DNA of 64,000 bases from Roseiarcus sp963842835 (GCA_963842835.1 CAWJIB010000006.1:186001-250000); one strand, 5' to 3'. Counted from the first letter of the stretch, positions 25,323 to 34,429 are shown. Numbers and translations: made by a program. The notes: generated from the sequence alone by a model not told the origin.

Positions 25323-26213
25323 TCAATTGGACTCGGGGTCCAAGCGTCGCCCGAGCCGCCCCGCCAGATCCTGCGTGAACTGCCAAGCCGTGCGACCCGA
25401 GCGCGAGCCCCGCGTCGTCGCCCACTCCAAAGCTTCGCGTTCGAGGGCGTCTGCGGGCGCGTCCAGCGAGAAATAGCTGGCGTAGCCGTGAACCATCGCG
25501 AGATAGTCGTCCTGGCTGCAATGATGGAAGCCGAGCCACAGGCCGAAGCGATCGGACAGGGAGACCTTCTCCTCGACCGCCTCGCCCGGATTGATCGCGC
25601 TCGAGCGCTCATTCTCCATCATGTCGCGCGGCAACAAGTGGCGGCGGTTCGAGGTCGCGTAAAACAACACGTTGGCGGGTCGTCCTTCGATGCCGCCCTC
25701 GAGCGCCGCTTTCAGCGATTTGTAGGACGTGTCGCCGCCGTCGAAGGAAAGGTCGTCGCAGAACACGATGAACCGATGCGGCGCCTCGCGCATCAGCGCC
25801 ATCAGCGCCGGCAGGCTTTCGATGTCCTCGCGATGGATTTCGACGAGCTTGAGCCGCGCGTCGGCGTTCGCAGCGCGGTTGATCTCGGCGTGCGTCGCCT
25901 TAACGAGCGAGGATTTGCCCATGCCGCGCGCGCCCCACAGCAGCGCATTGTTGGCCGGCAGCCCGCGGGCGAAGCGTTCGGTGTTTTCGAGAAGCATGTC
26001 GCGCACGCGGTCGACGCCGCGCAGCAGCGCGATGTCGACGCGATTGACTTTTCCGACGGGAAGCAGAGCGCCGCGGTCGGCATGCCACACGAAGGCGTCG
26101 GCGGCGGCGAAATCGGGGCGAGGCTGGGCGGGCGGGGCCAGCCGGTCGAGCGCGTCGGCGATCCGCGCGAGCAGCGCCGAAGCGTCGCCGGGGGCCGGAA
26201 GGGAAGCGGACAT
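25323..26213 (-). CDS. DUF815 family ATP-binding protein (AAA+)
   Basis: 296 residues. Walker A is LLWGARGMGKSSLVKA near residue 90; Walker B is RFIVFCDDLSF near residue 145; FYATSNRRHLLPRDM is the sensor-like stretch. The domain order matches DUF815 proteins (YbbP/YifB-unrelated AAA+ ATPases), common in proteobacteria and of unknown role. There is no signal or membrane span. It is read towards nlpD and away from the MerR-type gene. ATP binding is firm; the biological function is open. Confidence 0.88.
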   Translation of the reverse strand: MSASLPAPGDASALLARIADALDRLAPPAQPRPDFAAADAFVWHADRGALLPVGKVNRVDIALLRGVDRVRDMLLENTERFARGLPANNALLWGARGMGKSSLVKATHAEINRAANADARLKLVEIHREDIESLPALMALMREAPHRFIVFCDDLSFDGGDTSYKSLKAALEGGIEGRPANVLFYATSNRRHLLPRDMMENERSSAINPGEAVEEKVSLSDRFGLWLGFHHCSQDDYLAMVHGYASYFSLDAPADALEREALEWATTRGSRSGRTAWQFTQDLAGRLGRRLDPESN

Positions 26214-26343
26214 TGCGTGATCCTGTGTAGCCGAACGGCCGCCGGTTTGGCACAGGCGCAGGCGAAGCTCCAGAGGGAAGCGCAGAGGGCGAGGAACGCA
26301 ACTTGAACGGCGACCCCGGTCGTTCGCCTCGCGCCGTGGCGCA

Positions 26344-26745
26344 CTAACGCTCCGGGCCTTCCGCGCCGAGGTCTTCGAGAATCGGGCAGTGCGGCCGGTC
26401 GTCGCCATGACAGTCGCGCACCAGTTTGCGCAAAGTCGTCGCCATCGCCTGCATCTCGGCGATGCGCGTTTCGAGGTCGTCGAGATGGGCGCGGGCGATC
26501 TTCCTGACCTCGCGGCTGGGCCGGTCCTTGTCGCGCCAAAGCGCGAGCAGCGTGGCGATCTCGTCGATCGAAAATCCAAGCTTTCGGGCCCGCCGAACGA
26601 ACCGAAGTTCGTGAATGTCGCGCTCGCCGTAATCGCGGTAGTCGTTTCGCCGCCGCGCCGCGGGGCGCAGCAGCCCGATCGCTTCGTAATGGCGGATCAT
26701 TTTCGCGCTGACGCCGGTCTCGGCGGCGGCGGCTCCGATGTTCAC
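26344..26745 (-). CDS. MerR-family copper-responsive regulator (CueR-like)
   Basis: 133 residues from a GTG at 26745, with AAGGGG nine bases upstream. The MerR winged helix is NIGAAAAETGVSAKMIRHYEAIGLL at the N-terminus, followed by the dimer helix (AHLDDLETRIAEMQAMATTL). Near the C-terminus CHGDDRPHCPI supplies the two Cys residues expected of CueR-type Cu(I)/Ag(I)/Au(I) sensors. It is divergent from the CopA-like ATPase, and the shared region holds a MerR-type promoter. The copper assignment rests on Cys spacing and context. Confidence 0.88.
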   Translation of the reverse strand: MNIGAAAAETGVSAKMIRHYEAIGLLRPAARRRNDYRDYGERDIHELRFVRRARKLGFSIDEIATLLALWRDKDRPSREVRKIARAHLDDLETRIAEMQAMATTLRKLVRDCHGDDRPHCPILEDLGAEGPER

Positions 26746-26758
26746 GATCCAAAACCCC

Positions 26759-26789
26759 TTGACGTTCCCATGATGGGAAGGTGTAGCCG
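26759..26789 (+). promoter_or_regulatory. MerR/CueR-type promoter of copA
   Basis: TTGACG (-35, 26759-26764) and TAGCCG (-10, 26784-26789) are separated by 19 bases, the long spacer of MerR-activated promoters. Within the spacer lies the palindrome TTCCCATGATGGGAA (26765-26779), which resembles the CueR half-sites CCTTCC/GGAAGG. It lies 33 bases before the copA ATG, between copA and its divergent regulator. Confidence 0.82.
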
Positions 26790-26821
26790 TTGCGACGATC
26801 GATTTCAACGTTGGACCGACA

Positions 26822-29191
26822 ATGACCCCCACGGCGGCTGACGAGCGCGAACCGGGCGGCAAGGCCAATCCTCGCCACGGCCATGACGACGCCGGGGCGA
26901 GGGGGCGGGTCAAGGACCCCGTGTGCGGCATGAGCGTCGATCCCGCCGTCGCAAAACACAAAGCGGAATTCTCCGGGAGGACTTACTTTTTCTGTTGCGC
27001 CGGATGCCGCGAGAAATTCGTCGCCGATCCTCAGCGCTATGTCGGCGAGAAACCGCCTCCTGCGCCGCAACCGCTGCCGGCCGGGACGGTCTACACCTGC
27101 CCGATGCATCCCGACGTTCGCCAGCTTGGCCCGGGCAGTTGCCCGATCTGCGGCATGGCTCTCGAACCGGAGGCGCCGACCGCAGAGACGGGACCGAACG
27201 CCGAGCTCATCGACATGACGCGTCGCCTCTGGATCGGGCTCGTCCTCGCCGCGCCGGTGGTTGCGCTCGAGATGGGCGGCCATCTGCTGAAGATGAATTG
27301 GCTTGCCCCGTGGGCGTCCAACTGGGCGCAGCTGGCGCTGGCCACGCCGGTCGTTCTATGGGCGGGCTGGCCGTTCTTCGAGCGCGCCTGGGCGTCGATC
27401 AAGAACCGAAATCTCAACATGTTCACGCTGATCGCGATGGGGACGGGCGTCGCCTGGACCACCAGCGTGGTCGCGACGGTCGTCCCTCAGATGTTCCCGC
27501 CGGCGTTTCGCGACCACGGCGGCGCCGCGCCGGTCTACTTCGAAGCCGCGGCGGCCATTACCGTGCTCGTCCTGCTCGGGCAGGTGCTGGAACTCAAGGC
27601 CCGCGAGCAGACGGGCGGAGCGATCCGGGCGCTGCTCGATCTCGCGCCGAAGACCGCGCGGAGGATCTCTGGCGACGGAAGCGAGCGCGACATCGGTCTT
27701 GCCGAGGTCGCCGTCGGCGACCGCCTTCGCGTCCGGCCGGGCGAGAAAATCCCCGTCGACGGCGAATTGATCGAGGGCGCGAGCGCGGTCGACGAATCGA
27801 TGGTGACGGGTGAGTCGATGCCCGTGGCCAAGCAGGTCGGCGCCAAGCTGATCGGCGGTACGATCAATGGGAGCGGCGGCTTCATCATGCGGGCCCAACG
27901 AATCGGGCGCGACACGATGCTCGCGCAGATCGTCGATATGGTCGCCAAGGCGCAGCGCAGCCGCGCGCCGGTACAGCGCCTCGCCGACCGGGTCGCGGGG
28001 TGGTTCGTGCCGCTAGTGATCGCCGTCGCCGTGTTGGCTTTGCTCGCCTGGTCGATATTCGGCCCCGAGCCGCGCTTGGCCTATGGGCTCGTCGCCGCCG
28101 TGTCGGTGCTGATTATCGCGTGCCCATGCGCATTGGGGCTCGCGACGCCGATGTCGATCATGGTCGGCGTCGGGCGCGGCGCGCGGTCGGGCGTACTGAT
28201 CAAGAGCGCCGAGGCGCTGGAACGGTTCGAGAAGGTCGACACGCTCGTCGTCGACAAGACTGGCACGCTCACCGAAGGCAAACCGCGCGTCGTCGCCATT
28301 ACGCCCGCGCCGGGCTTCACTCAGGACGAGTTGCTGCGGTTCGCCGCCAGCCTGGAGCGTTCGAGCGAACATCCGCTGGCGGCGGCAATCCTCGCGGCCG
28401 CCAAGGAGAAGGGTCTCGATCTCGCCGAGGCGCGCGACTTTGATTCGCCGTCCGGCAGGGGCGTCGTCGGCAAGATCGAGGGAAGGGCGCTCGTCATCGG
28501 CAATCAACGCTTCCTCGACGAACTCGGCGTCGACGCGAGTCCGCTGGCCGCGCGGGCCGAGACGCTGCGCCGCGACGGCGCCACCGTCGTGTTCGTTGCT
28601 GTCGACGGCCGAGCCGCCGGCGTCATCGCCATAGCCGACCCGATCAAGGCGACGACGCCTGACGCGGTGCGCGCGTTGCTTGCGCAGGGCGTGCGGGTCG
28701 TCATGCTGACCGGCGACAACCGCACGACCGCCGAGTCGGTCGCGGCCAGGCTGGGCATCAAGGACGTCGAGGCGGAAATCCTGCCCGATCACAAGGCCGA
28801 GACGGTCGCGCGCCTGCGCAGCGAAGGCCATGTGGTCGCGATGGCGGGCGACGGCGTGAACGACGCGCCGGCGCTGGCGGCGGCCGACGTCGGGGTTGCG
28901 ATGGGGACGGGAACGGACGTAGCGATCGAAAGCGCCGGCGTCACGCTTCTGAAGGGCGACCTCCAGGGCCTCGTTCGCGCCCGTCGCCTCTCGGCCGCGA
29001 CGATGGGCAACATCCGCCAGAACCTGTTCTTCGCGTTCATCTACAACGCCGCCGGCGTGCCGATCGCCGCCGGCGTCCTTTATCCCTCTTTCGGCATTCT
29101 TCTCTCGCCCATCATCGCCGCGGCGGCGATGGCGTTGTCCTCGGTCAGCGTGATCGGCAACGCGTTGCGGCTTCGAAACGCCAAGCTCTAG
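26822..29191 (+). CDS. copA: Copper-exporting P-type ATPase with YHS and HMBD N-terminus
   Basis: 789 residues, a P1B-type ATPase that pumps Cu(I) out of the cytoplasm. The N-terminus has no classical CxxC HMA domain. It has a YHS domain (VKDPVCGMSVDP near residue 31, YFFCCAGCREKF) and a heavy-metal-binding domain (YTCPMHPDVRQLGPGSCPICGM near 91). Then come the actuator TGES, the transmembrane C434-P-C436 metal site, the phosphorylation motif D478-KTGTLT, the HP motif (SSEHPLA) and the hinge GDGVNDAPAL. Expression is probably driven by the CueR-like promoter upstream. Lead or silver transport cannot be excluded, but copper fits best. Confidence 0.95.
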   Translation: MTPTAADEREPGGKANPRHGHDDAGARGRVKDPVCGMSVDPAVAKHKAEFSGRTYFFCCAGCREKFVADPQRYVGEKPPPAPQPLPAGTVYTCPMHPDVRQLGPGSCPICGMALEPEAPTAETGPNAELIDMTRRLWIGLVLAAPVVALEMGGHLLKMNWLAPWASNWAQLALATPVVLWAGWPFFERAWASIKNRNLNMFTLIAMGTGVAWTTSVVATVVPQMFPPAFRDHGGAAPVYFEAAAAITVLVLLGQVLELKAREQTGGAIRALLDLAPKTARRISGDGSERDIGLAEVAVGDRLRVRPGEKIPVDGELIEGASAVDESMVTGESMPVAKQVGAKLIGGTINGSGGFIMRAQRIGRDTMLAQIVDMVAKAQRSRAPVQRLADRVAGWFVPLVIAVAVLALLAWSIFGPEPRLAYGLVAAVSVLIIACPCALGLATPMSIMVGVGRGARSGVLIKSAEALERFEKVDTLVVDKTGTLTEGKPRVVAITPAPGFTQDELLRFAASLERSSEHPLAAAILAAAKEKGLDLAEARDFDSPSGRGVVGKIEGRALVIGNQRFLDELGVDASPLAARAETLRRDGATVVFVAVDGRAAGVIAIADPIKATTPDAVRALLAQGVRVVMLTGDNRTTAESVAARLGIKDVEAEILPDHKAETVARLRSEGHVVAMAGDGVNDAPALAAADVGVAMGTGTDVAIESAGVTLLKGDLQGLVRARRLSAATMGNIRQNLFFAFIYNAAGVPIAAGVLYPSFGILLSPIIAAAAMALSSVSVIGNALRLRNAKL

Positions 29192-29311
29192 TCGAGGAGC
29201 GAGGGTCGCAAAAGCGAGGCCGGCGCAAGGCGGCCTGTAAAATCGCCGCGATCCGTGCTATATGAACCCAGGCGCGCCGGGCCTTGAACCCGGTGGAGAA
29301 AGAGGCGCTTT

Positions 29312-29692
29312 ATGAAAAATATTCGTTTGAAGGCAATGAGTCTCACCGACGCCGCGGCCGCCCGGGTCCATGAGATCATCGCCGATGCGCAAAAGCCCAT
29401 TGTGGGCCTGCGCGTTGGCGTCAAGAATGGCGGTTGCGCCGGCATGTCCTACACGATGGAATTCGCCGAAAGCGCTTCGCCGCTCGACGAGGTCGTCGAG
29501 GACAAGGGCGTCAAGCTGCTGATTGATCCCAAGGCGCTGTTGTTCCTGCTCGGCGCGCAGATGGATTTCAAGGTCGACAAGCTCTCTTCGAGTTTCGTCT
29601 TCCTCAATCCCAACGAGACGTCGGCTTGCGGCTGCGGCGAGAGCGTGGCGATCACGCCGGTGACGCCCGAGGAGCTCGCCGCGAACGGCTGA
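29312..29692 (+). CDS. A-type iron-sulfur carrier (IscA/SufA/ErpA family)
   Basis: 126 residues. The three conserved cysteines are in VKNGGCAGMSYTMEF (near residue 45) and the C-terminal SACGCGESV. It binds and passes on Fe-S clusters during maturation of target proteins. No isc or suf genes are adjacent, so it is a stand-alone carrier; ErpA, IscA and SufA cannot be told apart safely. It reads towards rhlE on the opposite strand. Confidence 0.92.
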   Translation: MKNIRLKAMSLTDAAAARVHEIIADAQKPIVGLRVGVKNGGCAGMSYTMEFAESASPLDEVVEDKGVKLLIDPKALLFLLGAQMDFKVDKLSSSFVFLNPNETSACGCGESVAITPVTPEELAANG

Positions 29693-29745
29693 GGCGGGCG
29701 TCTACGCGGCGCCACGAGGCCGTTCCGCTCGCCGAAGCGCCGAAG

Positions 29746-31233
29746 TCAGTCTTCGGCCTCGGCGGGAGCCGGCTTGGCGTGCGGCAGCCGCACCGGCCGC
29801 AGCAGGAAGCTCGGAACGTGATCGCCGAGCCCGATGACCGGCGTCTCCGCCTCCTCGTCGCGGCGCGGCCGGCGCGACGGCGCCGGGGATTCCTGCTCGG
29901 CCCGCTCCGCGCCGCGCAGCTCCCGGACATGACGTTCGGTCGAACGTGGCTCGCGCGCGACCTCCTCCGCGGGCGAGACCGCGTGAGCGCGGCCGCCGCC
30001 GCGCCTTTGATGGGCGGAGGCCTTGGCTTCGCTCCCCCGTCCACGTCCTCGCGCGCCGCGATGCTCGCGAGCGGGATGGGCGGCTTCGGCCTCCTCTTCG
30101 ATGGGAGCCTCCTCGCCGGCCTGCCAATCGATCTTGCGGTTGATCAGTTTCTCGATGTCCTCAATCGCGCGCGCGTCGGCGCGCGTGACGATCGTCAGCG
30201 CGGCGCCGAGCTTGCCGGCGCGACCCGTCCGACCAATGCGATGGACATAGTCCTCGGCGTGATGCGGAGGGTCGTAATTGATGACGTGGCTGACATCGGG
30301 AATGTCGAGCCCGCGCGCGGCCACGTCCGAGCAGACGAGCAACTGCACCTGATTGTTGCGAAACGCGTCCAGCGCGGCCATCCGCGATCGCTGATCGAGA
30401 TCGCCGTGCAACGCGCCGACGGAAAAACCGTGCTTCTCCAGCGAGCGATAGACCACCTGCACGTCGCGCTTGCGGTTGCAGAAGATGATCGCGTTCTTGA
30501 AATTCTCGGCGCTGCGAACGATGCGCCGCAATGTTGCGCGCTTCTCTTCGGGCGAGCCGCCGGAGCGCACGAGGGTCTGCGTGATGCCTTCGGCGGTCGA
30601 AGCGGCGCGAGCGACTTCGATGCGGACGGGATTGTGCAGGAAGGTCTCGGTGAGCCGGGTGATTTCCGGCGGCATGGTGGCGGAGAAAAACAGCGTCTGG
30701 CGGGTGAAGGGCACGAGCTTGCAGATGCGCTCGATATCGGGGATGAAACCCATGTCGAGCATGCGGTCGGCTTCGTCGATAACCAGAATCTCGATGCCGG
30801 TCAGCAGGATCTTGCCGCGATCGGCGAAATCGAGCAGGCGGCCGGGCGTCGCGATCAGCACGTCGGCGCCCCTGGTGATCTTGGCCTCCTGGTCCGCGAA
30901 CGAAACGCCGCCGATCAGCAGGGCGAGATTGAGCTTATGGTTGACGCCGTACTTGCCGAAAGCCTCCTCGACCTGCGCGGCGAGTTCGCGCGTCGGCTCG
31001 AGGATCAGCGTGCGCGGCATACGCGCGCGGGCGCGCCCTTTTTCCAACATGGACAACATCGGCAGAGTGAACGCCGCGGTCTTGCCGGTGCCAGTCTGGG
31101 CGATGCCCAAAATGTCGCGCCCTTGCAACGCATAGGGAATGGCTTGTTCTTGAATGGGGGTCGGCGTCTCGTAGCCAGACGCTTGGACGGCTTTGAGCAC
31201 TTTCTCGCTCAGGCCGAGTTCATCAAATTTCAT
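29746..31233 (-). CDS. rhlE: DEAD-box RNA helicase (RhlE-like)
   Basis: 495 residues. It carries the Q motif (FDELGLSEKVLKAVQASGYETPTPIQEQAI in sense), motif I AQTGTGKTAAF, motif II VIDEADRM, motif III FSATMPPE and motif VI HRIGRTGRAG. The C-terminal extension from about residue 380 is rich in Arg, Glu, Ala and Gly and probably disordered, as in RhlE proteins that work in ribosome assembly and RNA decay. Its own promoter and a long leader lie upstream. Confidence 0.94.
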   Translation of the reverse strand: MKFDELGLSEKVLKAVQASGYETPTPIQEQAIPYALQGRDILGIAQTGTGKTAAFTLPMLSMLEKGRARARMPRTLILEPTRELAAQVEEAFGKYGVNHKLNLALLIGGVSFADQEAKITRGADVLIATPGRLLDFADRGKILLTGIEILVIDEADRMLDMGFIPDIERICKLVPFTRQTLFFSATMPPEITRLTETFLHNPVRIEVARAASTAEGITQTLVRSGGSPEEKRATLRRIVRSAENFKNAIIFCNRKRDVQVVYRSLEKHGFSVGALHGDLDQRSRMAALDAFRNNQVQLLVCSDVAARGLDIPDVSHVINYDPPHHAEDYVHRIGRTGRAGKLGAALTIVTRADARAIEDIEKLINRKIDWQAGEEAPIEEEAEAAHPAREHRGARGRGRGSEAKASAHQRRGGGRAHAVSPAEEVAREPRSTERHVRELRGAERAEQESPAPSRRPRRDEEAETPVIGLGDHVPSFLLRPVRLPHAKPAPAEAED

Positions 31234-31541
31234 TGGGTCTCACAGGGATGAAAGCTTTTTTGGGGGGCGCATCCGGCGCCCCTCAGGGACGGCGCGGCTC
31301 TTGGGTCGCGCCTGCGCGAGAGCATTCTTGTCGCGCCGCGCAAAGCCGGAGCGTTGATCGTGCCCTCGACCAATTCTCGATATAGAAGAAATCCCGCGAA
31401 AGTCAATGAAAGAGCGCGTTCTTTCGCCTGATCTCGACGCTGCGACGCCGGCGCTGCGATGACGATTGATCGACATTGCGCCAATAACTCGCCCGGCGAC
31501 GGCGCGCTGATCGGGCTGCGCGGGACCGCCCCCCGCGCGCT
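31234..31541. other. 5' region of rhlE, no further gene
   Basis: I see no coding sequence. The stretch holds the probable rhlE promoter and an approximately 140-base leader. Within the leader, GGGGCGC and GCGCCCC (31264-31270 and 31276-31282) form a 7 bp hairpin with a 5-base loop close to the ribosome-binding region, which might affect translation in the cold. Confidence 0.45.
31379..31406 (-). promoter_or_regulatory. Likely sigma70 promoter of rhlE
   Basis: On the minus strand TTGACT (31406-31401), a 16-base spacer and TATATC (31384-31379) form a good promoter. The start of transcription would fall near 31372, leaving a leader of about 140 bases before the rhlE ATG. Confidence 0.5.
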
Positions 31542-32063
31542 TTATCGCGGCCCGATCGACAGCCGCTGAAACCCCCGTCCGGCGGTCGGCTTGCGAGCCG
31601 AAATAATGCGCGAATTGACCCCGCTCCAACCGATTTCTCCGGAGAGGCGGCCGTACTCGATCTTCGGGCAGCAATTCATCACCACTTTGACGCCCTTGGC
31701 TTCGGCGCGCGCCGCCGCGGCGTCGTTGCGCACGCCGAGCTGCATCCAAATGACCCGGGGCAGGGGATCGAGCGCCAGCGCCTCGTCGACGACGGCGCCC
31801 GCCGCCTCGGAACTGCGGAAGATGTCGACCATGTCGATCGGTCCAGGCGCGTCCGCCAGGCGCGCATAGACGGGCAGGCCGAGAATGGCGCCGCCGGCCA
31901 GACCCGGATTGATCGGCAGCATCGTGAAGCCGCGCTCGGAAAGATACTTGAGAACGAAGAACGAAGGTCGCGCCGAATTGGCGGACGCGCCGACCATGGC
32001 GATTCGCTTCACGCTGGTGAGAATGCCGCGGATATAGTCGTCGGGATAGGAATCGTGGTTCAC
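31542..32063 (-). CDS. CoA-binding domain protein (YccU-like)
   Basis: 173 residues. A Rossmann-type CoA-binding domain fills the protein: RIAMVGASANSARPSFFVLKYL near residue 20, FTMLPINPGLAG near 46, VDIFRSSEAAGAVVDEAL and RVIWMQLGVRNDAAAARAEAKG. It resembles succinyl-CoA ligase alpha N-termini but is stand-alone. Such proteins have no proven reaction. It overlaps the upstream enoyl-CoA hydratase gene by four bases, so both are one operon and the partner probably works on a CoA ester. Confidence 0.9.
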   Translation of the reverse strand: MNHDSYPDDYIRGILTSVKRIAMVGASANSARPSFFVLKYLSERGFTMLPINPGLAGGAILGLPVYARLADAPGPIDMVDIFRSSEAAGAVVDEALALDPLPRVIWMQLGVRNDAAAARAEAKGVKVVMNCCPKIEYGRLSGEIGWSGVNSRIISARKPTAGRGFQRLSIGPR

Positions 32064-32878
32064 GCACCCTCCCAGTGCGGCGTGCGCTTGTCGAGAAAGG
32101 CGCCGATGCCTTCGCCCGCGTCCGCGTGGGCGAGATTGTCGACCATGGCGCGAGCGGCGAGCGCATAGGCCTCGGCGAGCGGCATTTCCATCTGCTGGTA
32201 GAAGGCGCGTTTGCCGATCGCCACAGTCGCCGCCGAGCGCGCCGCGATGGCCGCGGCGAGGCTTTGCGCTTCGGCGAGCGCGTCGCCGGCCGGGACCACG
32301 CGATTGACGAGGCCGAAGCGTTCGGCCTCGTCGGCGCCGTAGAGCGCCCCGGTCAGCGCCATCTCCATCGCATGTTTGCGCGAAACCGCGCGGCCCACGG
32401 CGACCAGAGGCGTCGAGCAGAAGAGCCCGATGCTGACGCCGGGCAGAGCGAAGCGCGCTTTATCGCCGGATATCGCGAGATCGCAGGCGGCGACGAGCTG
32501 GCACCCCGCCGCCGTCGCGACGCCCTCGATGGCCGCGATCACTGGTTTGGGCAAGGCGACGATCTGCTGCATCAGGTCGGCGCAACGCGTCATGACGCGT
32601 TGGTAAAAAGCCTGGCCGCGATCGGCGTCGTTGCGATGCGCCCTCAATTCCTTGAGATCGTGCCCGGCCGAAAGCGCGGGGCCGTCGCCGGCCAGGACGA
32701 CGACGCGCACAGAAGGATCGGCGCCGATCGCGGCGAATTCGCCGATCAGCGCCTCGATCATGGCGAGGCTGAGGGCGTTGCGGGTGGCGGGGGATTGCAG
32801 CGTCAGCGTCGCGACGCCGCCCTGGTCCTCGCGGCGCAGCAGGGGGGGCGGGTTTTCGCTTCGCGGCGAGGGATTCAT
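32060..32878 (-). CDS. Enoyl-CoA hydratase/isomerase family protein
   Basis: 272 residues of the crotonase fold. The oxyanion-hole regions are LSAGHDLKEL near residue 70 and IEGVATAAGCQLVAACDLAI near 118. FALPGVSIGLFCSTPLVAVGRAV follows. In place of one or both catalytic Glu residues of true hydratases this protein has Gly/Cys-type residues near 140-150 (GVSIGLFCST), so a hydratase reaction is not certain. The last four bases overlap the CoA-binding gene. Confidence 0.88.
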   Translation of the reverse strand: MNPSPRSENPPPLLRREDQGGVATLTLQSPATRNALSLAMIEALIGEFAAIGADPSVRVVVLAGDGPALSAGHDLKELRAHRNDADRGQAFYQRVMTRCADLMQQIVALPKPVIAAIEGVATAAGCQLVAACDLAISGDKARFALPGVSIGLFCSTPLVAVGRAVSRKHAMEMALTGALYGADEAERFGLVNRVVPAGDALAEAQSLAAAIAARSAATVAIGKRAFYQQMEMPLAEAYALAARAMVDNLAHADAGEGIGAFLDKRTPHWEGA

Positions 32879-33033
32879 GTCGGCGCTCCGTCATGGCTTT
32901 GGCGCGCGGCAAGCGGACGGGACCGTCCGAAGAGTCCTGTCGCCATGCGCCTCGCGCTAGTTATCTCCTGAAATCACGGAATGCAAAAGGCTGGCGAGCA
33001 TGGCCACGCCAATACGGGTCGCGCCCCGGCTTC

Positions 33034-33702
33034 TCACGAAAACCGGTCTGCGTCTCGCTCATCGGCGAGCCGGCGCGGATCCTCGACCAGACGCGCGGTC
33101 GCGGCGCCGAAGATGACGCCGGCGATATGAGCCACGTAAGCCACACCGCCCGATTGCACATTGGCAACTGCGCCAAAGCTAAGAAGCTGGATGACAAACC
33201 AGAACCCGATCAGCAACGCGGCCGGCACGAACGTGACGCGGACGAACCAGCCGATGATCAGGAGCGTGCGAATCCGGTCGCGGGGGTAGGTGACGAGAAA
33301 GGCGCCCATCACGGCCGCGATCGCTCCGCTCGCGCCCAGATTGGGAATCGTAGAGCCGGGATCGGCGGCGACCTGCGCGATCATCGACGCCATTCCGCCG
33401 ACAAGGTAAAAGCCCGCATAGCGCCCGGGATTCATCGCGTCTTCCATCTCTGGGCCGAAGGCCCAGAAAAAGATCATGTTGCCGAGAATGTGCGACCAGC
33501 TCGCGTGCATGAACAGGGCGGTCAAAATCGTGGTCAGGTGACGCCCGGCGACGATGTCGGCGGGGACCACCGACCATTGGACGACAAATGCGTCGCCACC
33601 CATCAGTTCGAAAATGAACGCCAGCGCGTTCAACGCAATGATGGACGCGGTGACGATGGGAAAGCGCGACGGGCGTCGCGACGCGTCGTCAAGTGGGAAC
33701 AT
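33034..33702 (-). CDS. Rhomboid family intramembrane serine protease
   Basis: 222 residues with about six membrane spans. The catalytic Ser lies in the motif NLGASGAIAAVMGAF near residue 128, and the catalytic His in VAYVAHIAGVIFGA near residue 196. HASWSHILGNMIFFWAFG supplies the oxyanion-side HxxxN. It cleaves membrane-bound substrates within the bilayer; substrates are unknown. It stands alone on the minus strand. Confidence 0.92.
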   Translation of the reverse strand: MFPLDDASRRPSRFPIVTASIIALNALAFIFELMGGDAFVVQWSVVPADIVAGRHLTTILTALFMHASWSHILGNMIFFWAFGPEMEDAMNPGRYAGFYLVGGMASMIAQVAADPGSTIPNLGASGAIAAVMGAFLVTYPRDRIRTLLIIGWFVRVTFVPAALLIGFWFVIQLLSFGAVANVQSGGVAYVAHIAGVIFGAATARLVEDPRRLADERDADRFS

Positions 33703-33832
33703 GTTCTCTTGCGCTCCAAAATGACGGCCTTGCGGTGACGTTGAATCGCCCCGCCGACGACGTGCGACGAAGATAGCGCGCGCGGGATGGCCGCGCTATG
33801 AACTCGGGATGCTCGCTGGTCAGGAAGGGTCC

Positions 33833-34291
33833 ATGAATTCGCCGCCGCCGCAACTCGCTTTCACGCTGGACGGGCTCAAATCCTATCTCGCGCAAATCTT
33901 TCCGCAGATATGGACCACGGGGACGCATGAAATCGAGGCGATCGGCCCGCTGAGCGCGCGGGTGCGGCTCGTCTTTCATCCCGACCATCTGCGCCCCGGC
34001 GGCACGATTTCCGGCCCGAGCCTGTTCGCGCTCGCCGATCTCGCGCTCTACGTCGCCATTCTCGCGCAAATCGGCCGCGTGCCGCTGGCGGTGACGACCA
34101 ATCTCAACATCAATTTCTTGCGCAAGTCGGCGCCCCGCGACGTCGTCGGCGAGGCGCGGCTGATGAAGCTGGGCAAGCGGCTGGCGGTCGGCGAGGTCGC
34201 GCTCCATTCGGTCGGCGAGGCGGCGATGGTCGCCCACGCGACGGGAACCTATTCGATCCCGGCGGGCGGCGACAGGAACACGGTATCATAA
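33833..34291 (+). CDS. PaaI-like hotdog-fold thioesterase
   Basis: 152 residues. The hotdog fold is shown by the central RPGGTISGPSLFALADLALYVAI and the beta strands TTNLNINFLRKSAPRDVVGEARLMKLGKRL in sense. PaaI-type enzymes hydrolyse acyl-CoA thioesters; the GGTISGP segment replaces the usual HGG start of the active helix, so the substrate class is uncertain. AGGAAGGG precedes the ATG at 33833. It ends just before the rplM promoter. Confidence 0.85.
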   Translation: MNSPPPQLAFTLDGLKSYLAQIFPQIWTTGTHEIEAIGPLSARVRLVFHPDHLRPGGTISGPSLFALADLALYVAILAQIGRVPLAVTTNLNINFLRKSAPRDVVGEARLMKLGKRLAVGEVALHSVGEAAMVAHATGTYSIPAGGDRNTVS

Positions 34292-34341
34292 TACCGCATC
34301 GGAAAAAGGCCGCTTTTCCCGCCGATTCCGCTTCTTTGGCG

Positions 34342-34371
34342 TTGACGCGTCCCCGGCTCGGCCTCTATAAG
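34342..34371 (+). promoter_or_regulatory. Sigma70-type promoter of rplM-rpsI
   Basis: TTGACG (34342-34347), an 18-base spacer and TATAAG (34366-34371) lie about 60 bases before the rplM ATG. A following GC-rich hairpin (CCCGCCG / CGGCGGG around 34388-34405) lies in the leader and could be a site for L13 feedback, which is only a suggestion. Confidence 0.6.
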
Positions 34372-34429
34372 GGCGGCCATGACTGGCCCGCCGTCGCGGC
34401 GGGCGCTCGAGCAACGGATTTAAGATTTC

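Noticed and set aside
32060..32878. Naming the crotonase-fold protein as a specific fatty-acid oxidation enzyme
   Set aside because: The catalytic Glu positions are not clearly conserved and the neighbours give no pathway.
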